A DNA stretch of 64,000 bases from Proteobacteria bacterium UBA981 (GTDB taxonomy: Bacteria; Pseudomonadota; Gammaproteobacteria; Ga0077536): contig DBBP01000029.1 in assembly GCA_002292285.1 (NCBI GenBank), forward strand, positions 14,147 to 78,146, given 5' to 3'. Of this stretch, positions 52,092-61,057 are shown one piece after another. How positions within the stretch are numbered: the first letter of the stretch is position 1; each line of letters begins with the position of its first letter. The notes under the pieces are model-generated. The model had not been told where the DNA came from. It saw only the letters and a program-made list of their open reading frames with translations, and did no database searches. The translations under genes and the position numbers were made by a program.

Positions 52092-52622
52092 ATGAATTCA
52101 CAAAGTACCCCGGCCTGGCCCGACGAACTGTTTCGCGCGCTGCGTGCGCTGGACGTTCGCCAGATTGCCTACGTCCCCGATGCAGGGCACAAGCAACTGC
52201 TGAATCAAGCACTCGCCGAACCGTCAATTGAGGCGATCGCGCTGACGACCGAACAAGAGGGCGTAGCACTTGCCGCTGGCGCGTGGCTGGGCGGGCAGCG
52301 TGCGGCGGTGTTAATGCAATCGAGTGGACTTGGGAACTGCGTGAATGCAATCGCCTCCATCACGCGCGCCTGCCAGTTTCCCTTACTGATGCTGATCACC
52401 ATGCGCGGCGAGTGGGGCGAGGGAAATCCCTGGCAAGTGCCAATGGGGACGGCGCTCGCGCCTGTGCTGGATACGATGGGCGTGCATTTGAATCGTCTCG
52501 AAGATCCAGGCGCGGCCTACGCGACCCTGCACGCGGCCGGCACGCAATGTTTCGCTGGCGGCGGGCCGGCAGCTTTGCTCATAAGCCAGCGCTTGATTGG
52601 CGCCAAGGCCTTCGTCGAATGA
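52092..52622 (+). CDS. TPP-dependent decarboxylase, alpha-type subunit (pyrimidine-binding domain)
   Basis: A 176-residue protein equal to the N-terminal, pyrimidine-binding domain of TPP enzymes: IEAIALTTEQEGVALAAGAWLGGQRAAVLMQSSGLGN holds the catalytic Glu that activates the cofactor. Split decarboxylases such as sulfopyruvate decarboxylase (ComD) and phosphonopyruvate decarboxylase share this size and order. The stop overlaps the next ATG by 4 bases, so the two subunits are translationally coupled. Substrate class is likely a 3-substituted pyruvate; not proven here. Confidence 0.83.
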   Translation: MNSQSTPAWPDELFRALRALDVRQIAYVPDAGHKQLLNQALAEPSIEAIALTTEQEGVALAAGAWLGGQRAAVLMQSSGLGNCVNAIASITRACQFPLLMLITMRGEWGEGNPWQVPMGTALAPVLDTMGVHLNRLEDPGAAYATLHAAGTQCFAGGGPAALLISQRLIGAKAFVE

Positions 52623-53200
52623 GCGGCCCACTTGAACGTCGCGCCGTAGTCGCTGAGTTACTCCGTGAACGCGGCGATTTGCTACTGGTGACCGGCCTCG
52701 GCGGCACTACCTGGGATGCGGCGGCCGTAGCCGACCACGACAATAACTTTTATCTGTGGGGCGGCATGGGGCTTGCGGTAGCGACCGGCCTCGGCCTCGC
52801 TCTCGCGCAACCGCAGCGCCAGGTGCTGGTGATCACCGGTGACGGTGAGATGCTGATGGGGATGGGCTCACTTGCGACAGTGGCGAATCGGGGACCGACC
52901 AATCTCGCCATCGCTGTGATCGACAACGAACGCTACGGAGAGACGGGCGAGCAGTTAACCCACACCGCTGGCACAACGGACCTCGCCGCGATTGCGCTTG
53001 CCAACGGTATTTCAGACAGCCGTGAGATCACCGATTTCGATGGCGTCACGACCTACCGAGAGCGTTTGCACGCCGGCGGTGATAGCTGCTTCGCAGCGAT
53101 CAAGGTGCAGGCGGGTAATCCGACGATGGTATTGCCGCCGCGCGACGGCATTATGGTGAAGTATCGTTTCCGGGCGGCGCTCGGCCTCGGTGGCGTCTGA
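52619..53200 (+). CDS. TPP-dependent decarboxylase, beta-type subunit (pyrophosphate-binding domain)
   Basis: A 193-residue protein equal to the C-terminal TPP domain: LVITGDGEMLMGMGSLATVANRG, then AVIDNERYGETGEQL, form the GDGx(~25)N motif that binds Mg-pyrophosphate. It resembles ComE and the matching part of phosphonopyruvate decarboxylase. It forms an obligate pair with the alpha subunit (ATGA overlap). No neighbouring sulfo- or phosphonate-pathway gene identifies the substrate. Confidence 0.83.
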   Translation: MSGPLERRAVVAELLRERGDLLLVTGLGGTTWDAAAVADHDNNFYLWGGMGLAVATGLGLALAQPQRQVLVITGDGEMLMGMGSLATVANRGPTNLAIAVIDNERYGETGEQLTHTAGTTDLAAIALANGISDSREITDFDGVTTYRERLHAGGDSCFAAIKVQAGNPTMVLPPRDGIMVKYRFRAALGLGGV

Positions 53201-53255
53201 ACGGGGTTCTTGTCTCCGCATGGCTGCCTGCTAGGCCGGAGGCGGCACGCTGGTC

Positions 53256-53490
53256 TCAGGGAGCCGACCTGGCCAGAGCACTTTTGAACACGTTGAACTG
53301 GATCAGGTTGCCCTCGGTGTCGCTCGAGAGCCGCCGCGTCGCCATAGCGGCAGGTGATGCCCGCTGCCTCTAGTCGTTTACACCGCGCTTCAAGACTAAG
53401 CCTGTTGATTGCGAAATCCGCCCAGGTGCCAAGGTCGCTGACGCCCAGCCCTAAATAACCCTATTGCGTCGGCAGGATGTCCACATCCAT
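53256..53490 (-). pseudogene. Decayed extradiol dioxygenase (VOC/BphC-like) gene
   Basis: The minus strand reads MDVDILPTQ-*-GYLGLGVSDLGTWADFAINR, the start of a BphC-like VOC dioxygenase, but TAG (53461-53463) stands where Leu is usual (TQ-L-GY). After LEAAGITCRYGD the frame shifts by one and continues as DTEGNLIQFNVFKSALARSAP, the C-terminal signature, with most of the ~290-residue protein deleted between. A stop plus an out-of-frame deletion show an inactive remnant. Confidence 0.7.
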
Positions 53491-53612
53491 CGTTCTATCG
53501 CATTAAGCGTTCTAACTGATTAGTACGGACATTCAAGCGATGCAAGCGGTCGCGCCGTAATCGATTCCTCGGCGACGCAAGCCAAATCCGGTCACACGCT
53601 GACGGGGCGCTG

Positions 53613-54518
53613 TCAGGCGAATGCGGCAAAAATTTCTTCAAAGGCCTGCATCTGCCCACCGTTGGCCGAACTGGGTACGAGAATTGGTGTGGAAATACCC
53701 GCCTTATACCAGCGCTCCACTTCGTCGCGTACACGCGACGCGGGGCCGGCGATAGTGGTGTCGTCGAGCCACTTATCCGACAAACAGGCGCCGATTTTCT
53801 CGCGCGCGTTGTCAGCAATGCAGCGCTCGACCGCGTCCATCTCTGCCGCATACCCGGCCGCGCGCCAGTAATTGCGATAGTTCGGCAACATGGCGTAGCC
53901 GGACAAGGTTTTTCGATTCACTGCGCGCGCCACTTCGAGGTCGTCATGGACACACGTGGGAATCATGTTGGCCATAAAAAATTCTTTTCCTTTGCGGTTC
54001 AGAGGCACGTCGGCGAGTGCCGAAGGCATGTGACTGCGAGCTGCATTCGCGAATATCAGGCCATCGCCGATCTCAGCCGCGAGGCGAATCATTTTCGCGC
54101 GAAGCGTCGCGAGAATAATTGGCGGCAGCTCCCCGGCGCGCGGTACGGCGCGCAGGCGTTCGACGAAATCGCGCGTGTCTGCCAGTGGCTTTCCGGCTTT
54201 CAACCCGCGGCTGTCCAGCGACGGCGCATGCGCCACCCCGATTCCGAAACGAAATCGGTCAGGTGCGACTTCGTTAATAAAACTCACCGTATGCGCATAG
54301 TCTTCAACCTGGCGAAAATAAATTGGCGATATTGCGGTGCCGAACGGAATGCTGTCCGTTGCCAACGCCACTGCTTCACATAGCGCCAGGCCATCGCCGA
54401 TGCTAGGGCAATAAATACCGCTGTAGCCCGCCGCTTCGATTTCGCGAGCGAGTTCCAACGTGCGCTGACGGCGGCCAGGCACAGCGACCAGACCGAGGGC
54501 GGGTAGATTTGAAGCCAT
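53613..54518 (-). CDS. LLM-class flavin-dependent oxidoreductase
   Basis: A 301-residue TIM-barrel luciferase-like protein: LGLVAVPGRRQRTLELAREIEAAGYSGIYCPS at the start, PFGTAISPIYFRQVEDYAHTVSFINEVAPDRFRFGIGVAH in the FMN/F420-binding core, ending in WYKAGISTPILVPSS. LLM proteins use FMNH2 or F420. ATG 54518 follows CCGGAG; the longer frame lacks family sequence. Divergent from the second LLM gene. Confidence 0.85.
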   Translation of the reverse strand: MASNLPALGLVAVPGRRQRTLELAREIEAAGYSGIYCPSIGDGLALCEAVALATDSIPFGTAISPIYFRQVEDYAHTVSFINEVAPDRFRFGIGVAHAPSLDSRGLKAGKPLADTRDFVERLRAVPRAGELPPIILATLRAKMIRLAAEIGDGLIFANAARSHMPSALADVPLNRKGKEFFMANMIPTCVHDDLEVARAVNRKTLSGYAMLPNYRNYWRAAGYAAEMDAVERCIADNAREKIGACLSDKWLDDTTIAGPASRVRDEVERWYKAGISTPILVPSSANGGQMQAFEEIFAAFA

Positions 54519-54766
54519 TGTTTTCTCCGGGTAGATGTCGGGGCGGGCGTGGCGCCGACTTGAACAAGCACATGATTCTGCCACACGCCAAGGCAATATC
54601 GCGGGCTCGATTGCGGTCTACGCAACCCACTCGCCTGGCGTGGCTGCGTGCGTCCTGGCACCGCTATACTGAATCACACAGCAGGGTTTGGCAGAAAGAG
54701 CTACCAGTGCAGGGCCATGCGCCTTAAACGTTACGATTTTCAGCAAGCGCCGAGAGGGCACCAAAA

Positions 54767-55615
54767 ATGGATATAGGACTCGTCATTTTCCCGACCGATA
54801 AATCAATTCAGCCAGTCGAACTTGCCCGCGAATGCGAGGCGCGCGGTTTCGAGTCGCTGTGGTTTCCGGAACACAGCCATATCCCGGTTAGTCGCGAAAC
54901 GCCCTGGGGCGGGCGCAAAGGCTCGCCGCCGCTCCCGGAAATTTATTGGCGCGCTCACGATCAATTTGTTGCGCTTGCCGCCTGCGCCGGCGCGACTTCA
55001 AAAATTCGACTCGGCACCGGCATCACCCTCGTTGCCCAACGCGATCCCCTGTGGCTCGCCAAAGAGGTGGCGAGTCTCGACATGATTTCCGGTGGCCGAT
55101 TCGAACTCGGTATCGGCTACGGCTGGTGTGTCGAAGAGATGCGAAATCATGGTCTCGACTACAGCAAACGGCGCGGTATCCTGCGCGAGAAAATTCTCGC
55201 TATGAAGGAATTGTGGACGCAAGACGAAGCAAGCTTTTCTGGTAAGCATGTCAACTTCGAAAAGAGCTGGGCGTGGCCCAAACCGATTCAGAAGCCGCAT
55301 CCCCCGATCGTCATGGGTGGGGCGGCGGGACCGAAGACTGCGGCGCATATCGCCGAGTTTTGCGACGGCTGGCTACCGCTCGGCGGCACGCATGATTTCT
55401 CCGCCGGCTGGAAAGCAATCAGCGAGGCATGCGCGAATATCGAACGGGATCCAGCATCGCTGCAGATCAGCATGTTTTACGCGGGCGGATTCAAACCCGA
55501 GATGCTCGCCCAGGACGCGGACAAGGGTGCGATTCGCGCCATTTTGCCGTTGCCGTCCGAAGGTGCGGATAAAGTTTTACCGATGTTGGATAAGTACGCG
55601 AAGCACCTCGGCTAG
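54767..55615 (+). CDS. LLM-class flavin/F420-dependent oxidoreductase
   Basis: A 282-residue luciferase-like protein: VELARECEARGFESLWFPEHSHIPVSRETPWG at the start, KIRLGTGITLVAQRDPLWLAKEVASLDMISGGRFELGIGYGW in the core, and PIVMGGAAGPKTAAHIAEFCDGWLPLGG, typical of F420-dependent LLM oxidoreductases (TIGR03619-like pattern). It precedes the HsaA-like monooxygenase by 88 bases and may share its operon. Substrate unknown. Confidence 0.86.
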   Translation: MDIGLVIFPTDKSIQPVELARECEARGFESLWFPEHSHIPVSRETPWGGRKGSPPLPEIYWRAHDQFVALAACAGATSKIRLGTGITLVAQRDPLWLAKEVASLDMISGGRFELGIGYGWCVEEMRNHGLDYSKRRGILREKILAMKELWTQDEASFSGKHVNFEKSWAWPKPIQKPHPPIVMGGAAGPKTAAHIAEFCDGWLPLGGTHDFSAGWKAISEACANIERDPASLQISMFYAGGFKPEMLAQDADKGAIRAILPLPSEGADKVLPMLDKYAKHLG

Positions 55616-55703
55616 GAAGTCGGTGCAGGTCCACGGTGTTTGGTGTCGTGCTCGGCTTCTAGCCCTGCGATAGACTCTTGAAAAAAGACGAGCAACTACG
55701 ACC

Positions 55704-56921
55704 ATGAACGCTTCGATACCGCAACCCGAACCCAATCTAACGCCGGATGAGATCGTCGATCGCGCCCGCGCGATGGTCCCGGTGCTGCGCGAGCGTTCTG
55801 CGGAAACCGAACAGTTACGCACGCTCCCGCAGCAAACCGTTCAGGATTGTGTCGATGCCGGTTTTTATCGCATTCTCCAGCCGCGGCGCTTTGGCGGGTA
55901 CGAGTTCGGGCTGCGCACATTTTGCGATGTGATGAAGCATCTTTCGCGCGGTTGCACGTCGACAGGCTGGGTCCTCACGCTGACCTCTGCACACACTTTT
56001 CACCTCGGCGCCTTTCCCGAGGCGGGTCAGGAGGAAATATATGGCGAGGACGGTGATTTTCGTTCGCCGTTGATCTTCGCGCCGCAGGGTACGGCGACGC
56101 CCGCTGACGGCGGCTATCGACTGACCGGACGCTGGAACTACAACTCCGGTGGCGAACACGCCAACTGGCTGGCGGTTAACGCAGCAGTGCCGGGAGATTC
56201 GCCTGAAGGCCCACCTGAAGATTTCCTCATGACCTGGATTCGCCGCGAAGACTACGAAATTTTCGACAATTGGAACGTGGTCGGTATGCGCGGTACAGGG
56301 CCGAAGCAGGCCATCGTGAACGACGTGTTCGTGCCGCAGCATCGAACGATTTCCCAACCGGGGTGGTTTGCCGGCGATGCGCCGGGTTACGGTGTGCACG
56401 AGGATCCGTTTTACCGCACCCCGCCATTGGAAGTGTTCTGCGCAGAAGTGGGTTGTGTCTGCATCGGTCTGGGTGAAGCGGCCATCGATGCGTATTACGA
56501 TCGCGTCATGACCAAACAGAATCCGTTCCCACCATTCGACTTGCTACGCGAGGAGCGCAGTGCCCAACGGCGTCTGGGGTACGCGCGGGCCCGGGTTGAC
56601 GCGGCGTCGGCGATCCACGACTACATCGTTAACCACCAGGCTGAGTACGCCGTTCAAGCGGCCGAAGGGACGCTCGAGTTTTCTGCTGAGCGGCGCCGGA
56701 GGATCCTCATGCTGACCCAGCAAATCGCCCGCAATATCGGCGAAGCAGTCGACCTGCTGTTTGACGCCAGCGGTACCAGCGCAGTCCAGAGCGGCCAGCT
56801 GATGGAACGCCTCTACCGCGACTTGGCGACGATCCGAACGCATTATTTTTTCGATGTTGATCGCTGCGCGGAGAATTGGGGTGCTACTTTTCTCGGACTC
56901 GAGGCGTACTCGACTTATTGA
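55704..56921 (+). CDS. Acyl-CoA dehydrogenase-fold flavin monooxygenase (HsaA/HpaB-like)
   Basis: A 405-residue protein of the ACAD-fold monooxygenases: LPQQTVQDCVDAGFYRILQPRRFGGYEFGLRTFCDVM in the N-terminal helices, TGWVLTLTSAHTFHLGAFPEAGQEEIYG, and LTGRWNYNSGGEHANWLAV in the beta domain. It resembles HsaA and related phenol/steroid hydroxylases, which need a separate flavin reductase; none is adjacent. It follows an LLM gene on the same strand. Likely a hydroxylation in aromatic or steroid breakdown. Confidence 0.86.
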   Translation: MNASIPQPEPNLTPDEIVDRARAMVPVLRERSAETEQLRTLPQQTVQDCVDAGFYRILQPRRFGGYEFGLRTFCDVMKHLSRGCTSTGWVLTLTSAHTFHLGAFPEAGQEEIYGEDGDFRSPLIFAPQGTATPADGGYRLTGRWNYNSGGEHANWLAVNAAVPGDSPEGPPEDFLMTWIRREDYEIFDNWNVVGMRGTGPKQAIVNDVFVPQHRTISQPGWFAGDAPGYGVHEDPFYRTPPLEVFCAEVGCVCIGLGEAAIDAYYDRVMTKQNPFPPFDLLREERSAQRRLGYARARVDAASAIHDYIVNHQAEYAVQAAEGTLEFSAERRRRILMLTQQIARNIGEAVDLLFDASGTSAVQSGQLMERLYRDLATIRTHYFFDVDRCAENWGATFLGLEAYSTY

Positions 56922-57365
56922 TTGTGTTCCGAAATCGCCCTGTTCGATTGAGTAGGTGCACCATCCCTGAACAGGTTTCGATATTTCGAACCTTTGAGCG
57001 GCTGGGGGGCGTCGCGTTGAAGGGAGCAGTCGCGATTTCAGCGCGGGAGCCCAATCAGGATCACTTCAATAGTTGGATACTGACTTCGTTATCGACGTTG
57101 GTGCAGTGATACTGGTGCGACGAATGGGCTTTCGTACGGCCGAGCAAGCTACAGATGGCCACTAAGTTCAGTCAGATTCGGATTGCCGCTTCACCGCAGC
57201 TCACAATTAGGGGCGCGGGCGGGGACTCTCAATTGAGTTGTCCCAGTGCCGCGTTGCCAAACGCGGTGGCCAAACGTTGTACCGGGACAACCAAGTAATG
57301 TTTACGTACGCCGTGCGGCAGCCGTTAACGTTAGCCTGACATCGAGTCAAAGGAGGAACGCGATT
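56922..57365. other. Gap with no supported gene
   Basis: About 440 bases upstream of the bicupin gene. The bicupin frame stays open to 57246, but this part is not family-like. The only clear signal is AGGAGG at 57351-57356 before the GTG start. Confidence 0.4.
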
Positions 57366-58454
57366 GTGACTATCGGCTACAACCCGGACTTTAATCCGAC
57401 TGGCATAGAGGGCGGCATCGACACGAATCTTGTGCCCTGGATCGAACTTTCCCAAGCACCGGGAATGTCGATCAAGCCGCTGCGCGCAAGCAGCGAGTCG
57501 GGCATGTTTACGGTCGTCGCGCGGGTGAAAAAGGGCACGCGGCTCGGCGAACTCGTTCATCTCGGCGCTATGGATATGCTGGTGCTTTCAGGTTCTATGA
57601 CCTATGCGCAAGGGCCGATGGCCGGGACTCTGCATCCAGGCACTTGGGGGTACGTTCCGGCCAATGCGAGGATCGCGGGCCTGAGTGCAAATGCGGACGT
57701 TGAGATCCTGATTAACTTCTACGGTCCGTTAGCCTTTTTGGGCACCGACGGGCGATCGGTTGTTAGCATCTTAACGAGCCTCGATATTCTTTCCGCTGCT
57801 CGCGAACGAGGGCTAACACTGGTTCCTAACACGTTGGCTGAGTGCATGCGCGAGCGCCCGCCGGCTTATCAGGGTACTGCCGAGCCGCTCGCCATCGCGA
57901 CCTCCGACACGCGCAAGCTGGTCGGGTCTGCTGAGGATGTTGCCGGCCACGCCAGCCGTGCGGTGCATCCGCATTTCGTCGATACCCGCAGCGTGCCGTG
58001 GTGCGTAAATCCGAAGACGCCGGACATGGGTATCAAAGTTCTGCGCGTCAGCGAAGAAACTGGCATCTGCTCGCTCATCGTTAAGCATAACGGTGTTGCC
58101 GGTCCGCATTACCACCTGGGCGCGTCAGATTTTCTGATCCTGTCCGGGCGCATCGGCTACCGCGCCGGGCCTGCCGAAGGTTACGGGCCCGGTGTATGGT
58201 TTTTCGAACCCGCCGGCGCACGCCACGACGCCACTCAGCGGATCGGCCAGGATGATTTGATCTACACGGCCAACGTCTACGGACCGCTGCAATTTGATCA
58301 AGGCGCGGGCACACCGATTGCGGCGGTGCTGTCGTGGATGCAATACAAAAAAATGGCCGATTCCAGCGGTGCAACACTGGTCCGCAATACGTTTACGGAC
58401 GACGCGTCGCTGCTGGCCTGGGCACCGATCGGGAGCGAGGCTGTTGTGCTTTGA
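57366..58454 (+). CDS. Double-cupin protein (dioxygenase-like)
   Basis: A 362-residue protein made of two related cupins. The first (~20-150) has LVHLGAMDMLVLSGSMTYAQG but only one of the metal His; the second (~210-340) has GPHYHLGASDFLILSGRIGYRAG and GARHDATQ, the full HxH plus His pattern. The second domain could bind Fe or another metal as in acetylacetone- or hydroxyacetophenone-cleaving dioxygenases and ChrR-like cupins; the first looks structural. GTG 57366 follows a consensus AGGAGG 9 bases away. Substrate not assigned. Confidence 0.75.
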   Translation: MTIGYNPDFNPTGIEGGIDTNLVPWIELSQAPGMSIKPLRASSESGMFTVVARVKKGTRLGELVHLGAMDMLVLSGSMTYAQGPMAGTLHPGTWGYVPANARIAGLSANADVEILINFYGPLAFLGTDGRSVVSILTSLDILSAARERGLTLVPNTLAECMRERPPAYQGTAEPLAIATSDTRKLVGSAEDVAGHASRAVHPHFVDTRSVPWCVNPKTPDMGIKVLRVSEETGICSLIVKHNGVAGPHYHLGASDFLILSGRIGYRAGPAEGYGPGVWFFEPAGARHDATQRIGQDDLIYTANVYGPLQFDQGAGTPIAAVLSWMQYKKMADSSGATLVRNTFTDDASLLAWAPIGSEAVVL

Positions 58455-58575
58455 GTGCTAGCCCCTAAGCTGGGTCGGCGTGTCCCCTTGGACTTCTCAA
58501 AAGCACCGAAAGAAGCTAAAGAGACCGAGCGAGCGCGAGCGGCGAAACCCCGTATCTATGTCCGCCCGGGGTACT

Positions 58576-59499
58576 TTATCGATGCGCGAACATGGGTTGT
58601 CCTGCAACCGGCAGCTCGGCGCGTAAAATCGTGCCCGACGCAGACTCGGTGATGTACAGGGCTTTATTGTCAGCATCGCCAAAGGCCATATTCGTTGTCA
58701 TCAGGCCCTCACAAGACCGAATGCGATGTACCGGCTGCCCGAGGTGATCGAAGTGCCACACAGAGCCGAGTCCGGCATGGCAGATCAGCAATCCACCGTC
58801 GACGTCCATGGCTAAACCGTCCGGCCCACCATGGCCGCCAGAAAGCTGAATGTAGATGCTGACCTTGGTGGTACCGCCATCCGGCAACAGCGGGATTCGC
58901 CACGCCGCATTGCCGCGCGTCATCGCGACATAGAGCACGCGCTCATCGGGACTGAGAACCAGGCCATTAGGACTGGGACCGTTATCGATAAGCCGCTGAA
59001 GATCACCAGAGCAGGTGAGGCGATACACGTGGCCGCTCGGGTCGTGCATGCCGGTTTGACCTTGATCAGTGAAATACAAGTCGCCGTTACGCGCGAAATG
59101 CAAATCGTTGCAACCGCGAAAGCTCTCTGACCAACGATGATCAACGAGTGTCTCAACTGCACCTGAGGATGGGTCGATTTTGAGAATGCCGCGTTTGTAG
59201 TCCGCTATATAGAGCGTACCGTCCTGATGGATCTTCAATCCGTTTGGCCAGCCATCAGTTCCCGCGACAACTTCGAATTCGCCGCCTGGCGAAATTCTCA
59301 GGATTTCCCCAAATGGAATATTGACGACATAAAGATTGCCATGGCGATCGAATGCCGGACCTTCTAGAAAGCAATCGACATCGCGGCCTGGCATATTCGC
59401 GCCGGCCCAGGCCGGGCGTTGACCGGTGCGGCGCAACTTATCCGGCAGGCGGGCAAAAACTTCAGTCGGGATGTCTTTGGGTACGGGATACAGGGACAT
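58576..59499 (-). CDS. SMP-30/gluconolactonase-family six-bladed propeller
   Basis: A 307-residue lactonase-type beta propeller: CFLEGPAFDRHGNLYVVNIPFGEILRISPGGEF contains the first metal Glu, FRGCNDLHFARNGDLYFTDQG the Asn-Asp ligands, SPNGLVLSPDERVLYVAM another Asn, and GPDGLAMDVDGGLLICHAGLGSVW the last Asp. It likely hydrolyses a lactone with a divalent metal. No signal peptide. Converges on the bicupin gene, ends 122 bases from it. Confidence 0.89.
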   Translation of the reverse strand: MSLYPVPKDIPTEVFARLPDKLRRTGQRPAWAGANMPGRDVDCFLEGPAFDRHGNLYVVNIPFGEILRISPGGEFEVVAGTDGWPNGLKIHQDGTLYIADYKRGILKIDPSSGAVETLVDHRWSESFRGCNDLHFARNGDLYFTDQGQTGMHDPSGHVYRLTCSGDLQRLIDNGPSPNGLVLSPDERVLYVAMTRGNAAWRIPLLPDGGTTKVSIYIQLSGGHGGPDGLAMDVDGGLLICHAGLGSVWHFDHLGQPVHRIRSCEGLMTTNMAFGDADNKALYITESASGTILRAELPVAGQPMFAHR

Positions 59500-59817
59500 G
59501 GCAATTGAGCGCGTTGGTTAATCAAACGTCAGCATGTGCCCGAATTAGAACAGTCGTCAAACTCAGCCGCTATCTCGCTTGGCCTTGACTGAAAATAGCA
59601 GGAACTTAGGATTCTTTGACTATATGATTATCAGCACCCGAAGTAGCCCGTGCCGAAATTGGTTCGACGCCTGCCGGGTGCGCTAAACAAGGTCCAGTCG
59701 GGCAGGTCCGTGAACCGTTTCGGATGCGGTGGCCCGGCGTTGAAAGCGGGGGATTTTGGCTAACGCAGCATTTTCCATCGTCGAACATTGTGGTTGCTTC
59801 GTTAAGGAGTCTGATTA
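59500..59817. other. Gap with no supported gene
   Basis: About 320 bases between the SMP-30 and membrane-protein genes, which are divergent; it presumably carries both promoters. AAGGAG precedes GTG 59818. No RNA gene or strong hairpin was seen. Confidence 0.4.
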
Positions 59818-60900
59818 GTGCCAAATTTACCTGCCCCTGTATGCCTGCAGGACGCCAGCATTACAGATGGCTTGTGCACATCTGACTCAATAGCTCTTCA
59901 GATTCGCGAGAGTTTTCTTTCCTGCGTTATAGATGTCGGTTCGGGTGTCGGGTCACTAGCGGAGTGCGTGCAGAATTTTACGCACACGATTGTCAGTCAT
60001 ACCGTCCTCGCACTCGCAGTTGCTGCATTCTTTCTATTGTTCATCCGGTTCTTCACGGGCAACCTTCGACACCCGCCGGTCGATGAAGAAATGCGAGTCG
60101 CAAGTGCCAAACTTCGGCGAATGGTCCGCTTCTCCTATTGCATCGCACTCGGCGCCTTAGTCATCACTGTGATTCCCTTTTTCTCCAGTTTCTCGAATTC
60201 CGCGAGCTACCATGAAGGCTCCTTCATTCTGGTTCGCGGATGCGTAGAGCCTGCGACACGCACGGACGTGCCGGTAATTATTGCTTGTGAGGATGACCGC
60301 TATCAGTGGCTCGTGAGTATCGGGGCCGGCCTTAAACCGGCGACTTTCACCGCAGTACCAACCGACGGGAGCGCTAGTAACCCGTCTGTGGCGAGTAACC
60401 GCCCGGCGAGCCGTGGTCAAATATTTAAATTATCCGCAGGCCTTACGGTGCCGTTATATCTGATCGTGATTTCACTTCTTGGCGGAGCGGTCAGCATGAC
60501 GAGGCGCGTGCCCGAGATTCAACGACTGGCAACAGCTTATATTTTTATCGAAGACCACCGACGTAACTTGTTGGTCAGCGAAAACAGTCCGGAACAACCC
60601 ACTGCTGACAACGATGACGTCATCCTTCACTCACCAGGCGCCGCGATCCTGCACGCAGGAGAAAGCGCAATTTCTCCGGAAATCGCTCGCGAACGATTCG
60701 TCTTTCAAATTCTCCAGGTGGCATCCGCTCCGGTTATCGCAGTTGTCGCATTCGAACTGTTTGCGCCGGCCTCTGTTGCGCTGTGTGTCGGCATAGCTTT
60801 CGTGTCCGGATTCACATCCGAACAGGTACTCGCGAGCGTCAGAGTTTTTGCGGATAAAGCGATCCCCAAAACTGGCGTTAGCAAAGCAGGGTCCGCATAA
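59818..60900 (+). CDS. Orphan membrane protein, unknown
   Basis: A 360-residue protein with about five membrane segments: VLALAVAAFFLLFIRFFTG (~65), SYCIALGALVITVIPFFSSF (~105), LTVPLYLIVISLLGGAVSM (~215), and APVIAVVAFELFAPASVALCVGIAFVSGFTSEQVLASV near the C-terminus. Between are a Cys-bearing loop (ILVRGCVEPATRTDVPVIIACEDD) and a Ser/Thr/Pro-rich stretch. The C-terminal end FVSGFTSEQVLASVRVFADKAI resembles the end of some STAND- or toxin-associated membrane proteins, but that is speculative. GTG 59818 with AAGGAG. Confidence 0.55.
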   Translation: MPNLPAPVCLQDASITDGLCTSDSIALQIRESFLSCVIDVGSGVGSLAECVQNFTHTIVSHTVLALAVAAFFLLFIRFFTGNLRHPPVDEEMRVASAKLRRMVRFSYCIALGALVITVIPFFSSFSNSASYHEGSFILVRGCVEPATRTDVPVIIACEDDRYQWLVSIGAGLKPATFTAVPTDGSASNPSVASNRPASRGQIFKLSAGLTVPLYLIVISLLGGAVSMTRRVPEIQRLATAYIFIEDHRRNLLVSENSPEQPTADNDDVILHSPGAAILHAGESAISPEIARERFVFQILQVASAPVIAVVAFELFAPASVALCVGIAFVSGFTSEQVLASVRVFADKAIPKTGVSKAGSA

Positions 60901-60987
60901 CGCGCCGTAATTTCCGGGCAACTTGAACGGGAACTGGACGCGGGGTGCTGCGTCAAACGCTGGGATTCGAAACGGGCATCGCGCCAG

Positions 60988-61048
60988 TAGCGTGTTCCGG
61001 CACGCTATGCGCGGCCGCAACGCAATGCGGAGAATTGCGTTGCGGCCG
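60988..61048. terminator. Two tandem hairpins between convergent genes
   Basis: TAGCGTG/CACGCTA (60988-61007) is a 7-bp stem with a 6-base loop. A perfect 14-bp stem CGGCCGCAACGCAA/TTGCGTTGCGGCCG (61012-61048) with a 9-base loop follows. They lie just before the MaoC-like gene end (61058) and after the membrane-protein end (60900), so both can end transcription from either side. Confidence 0.65.
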
Positions 61049-61057
61049 AAATATCTG

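Noticed and set aside
58455..58652. Plus-strand 65-codon frame after the bicupin gene
   Set aside because: Mostly antisense to the SMP-30 gene end and without a separate ribosome site.
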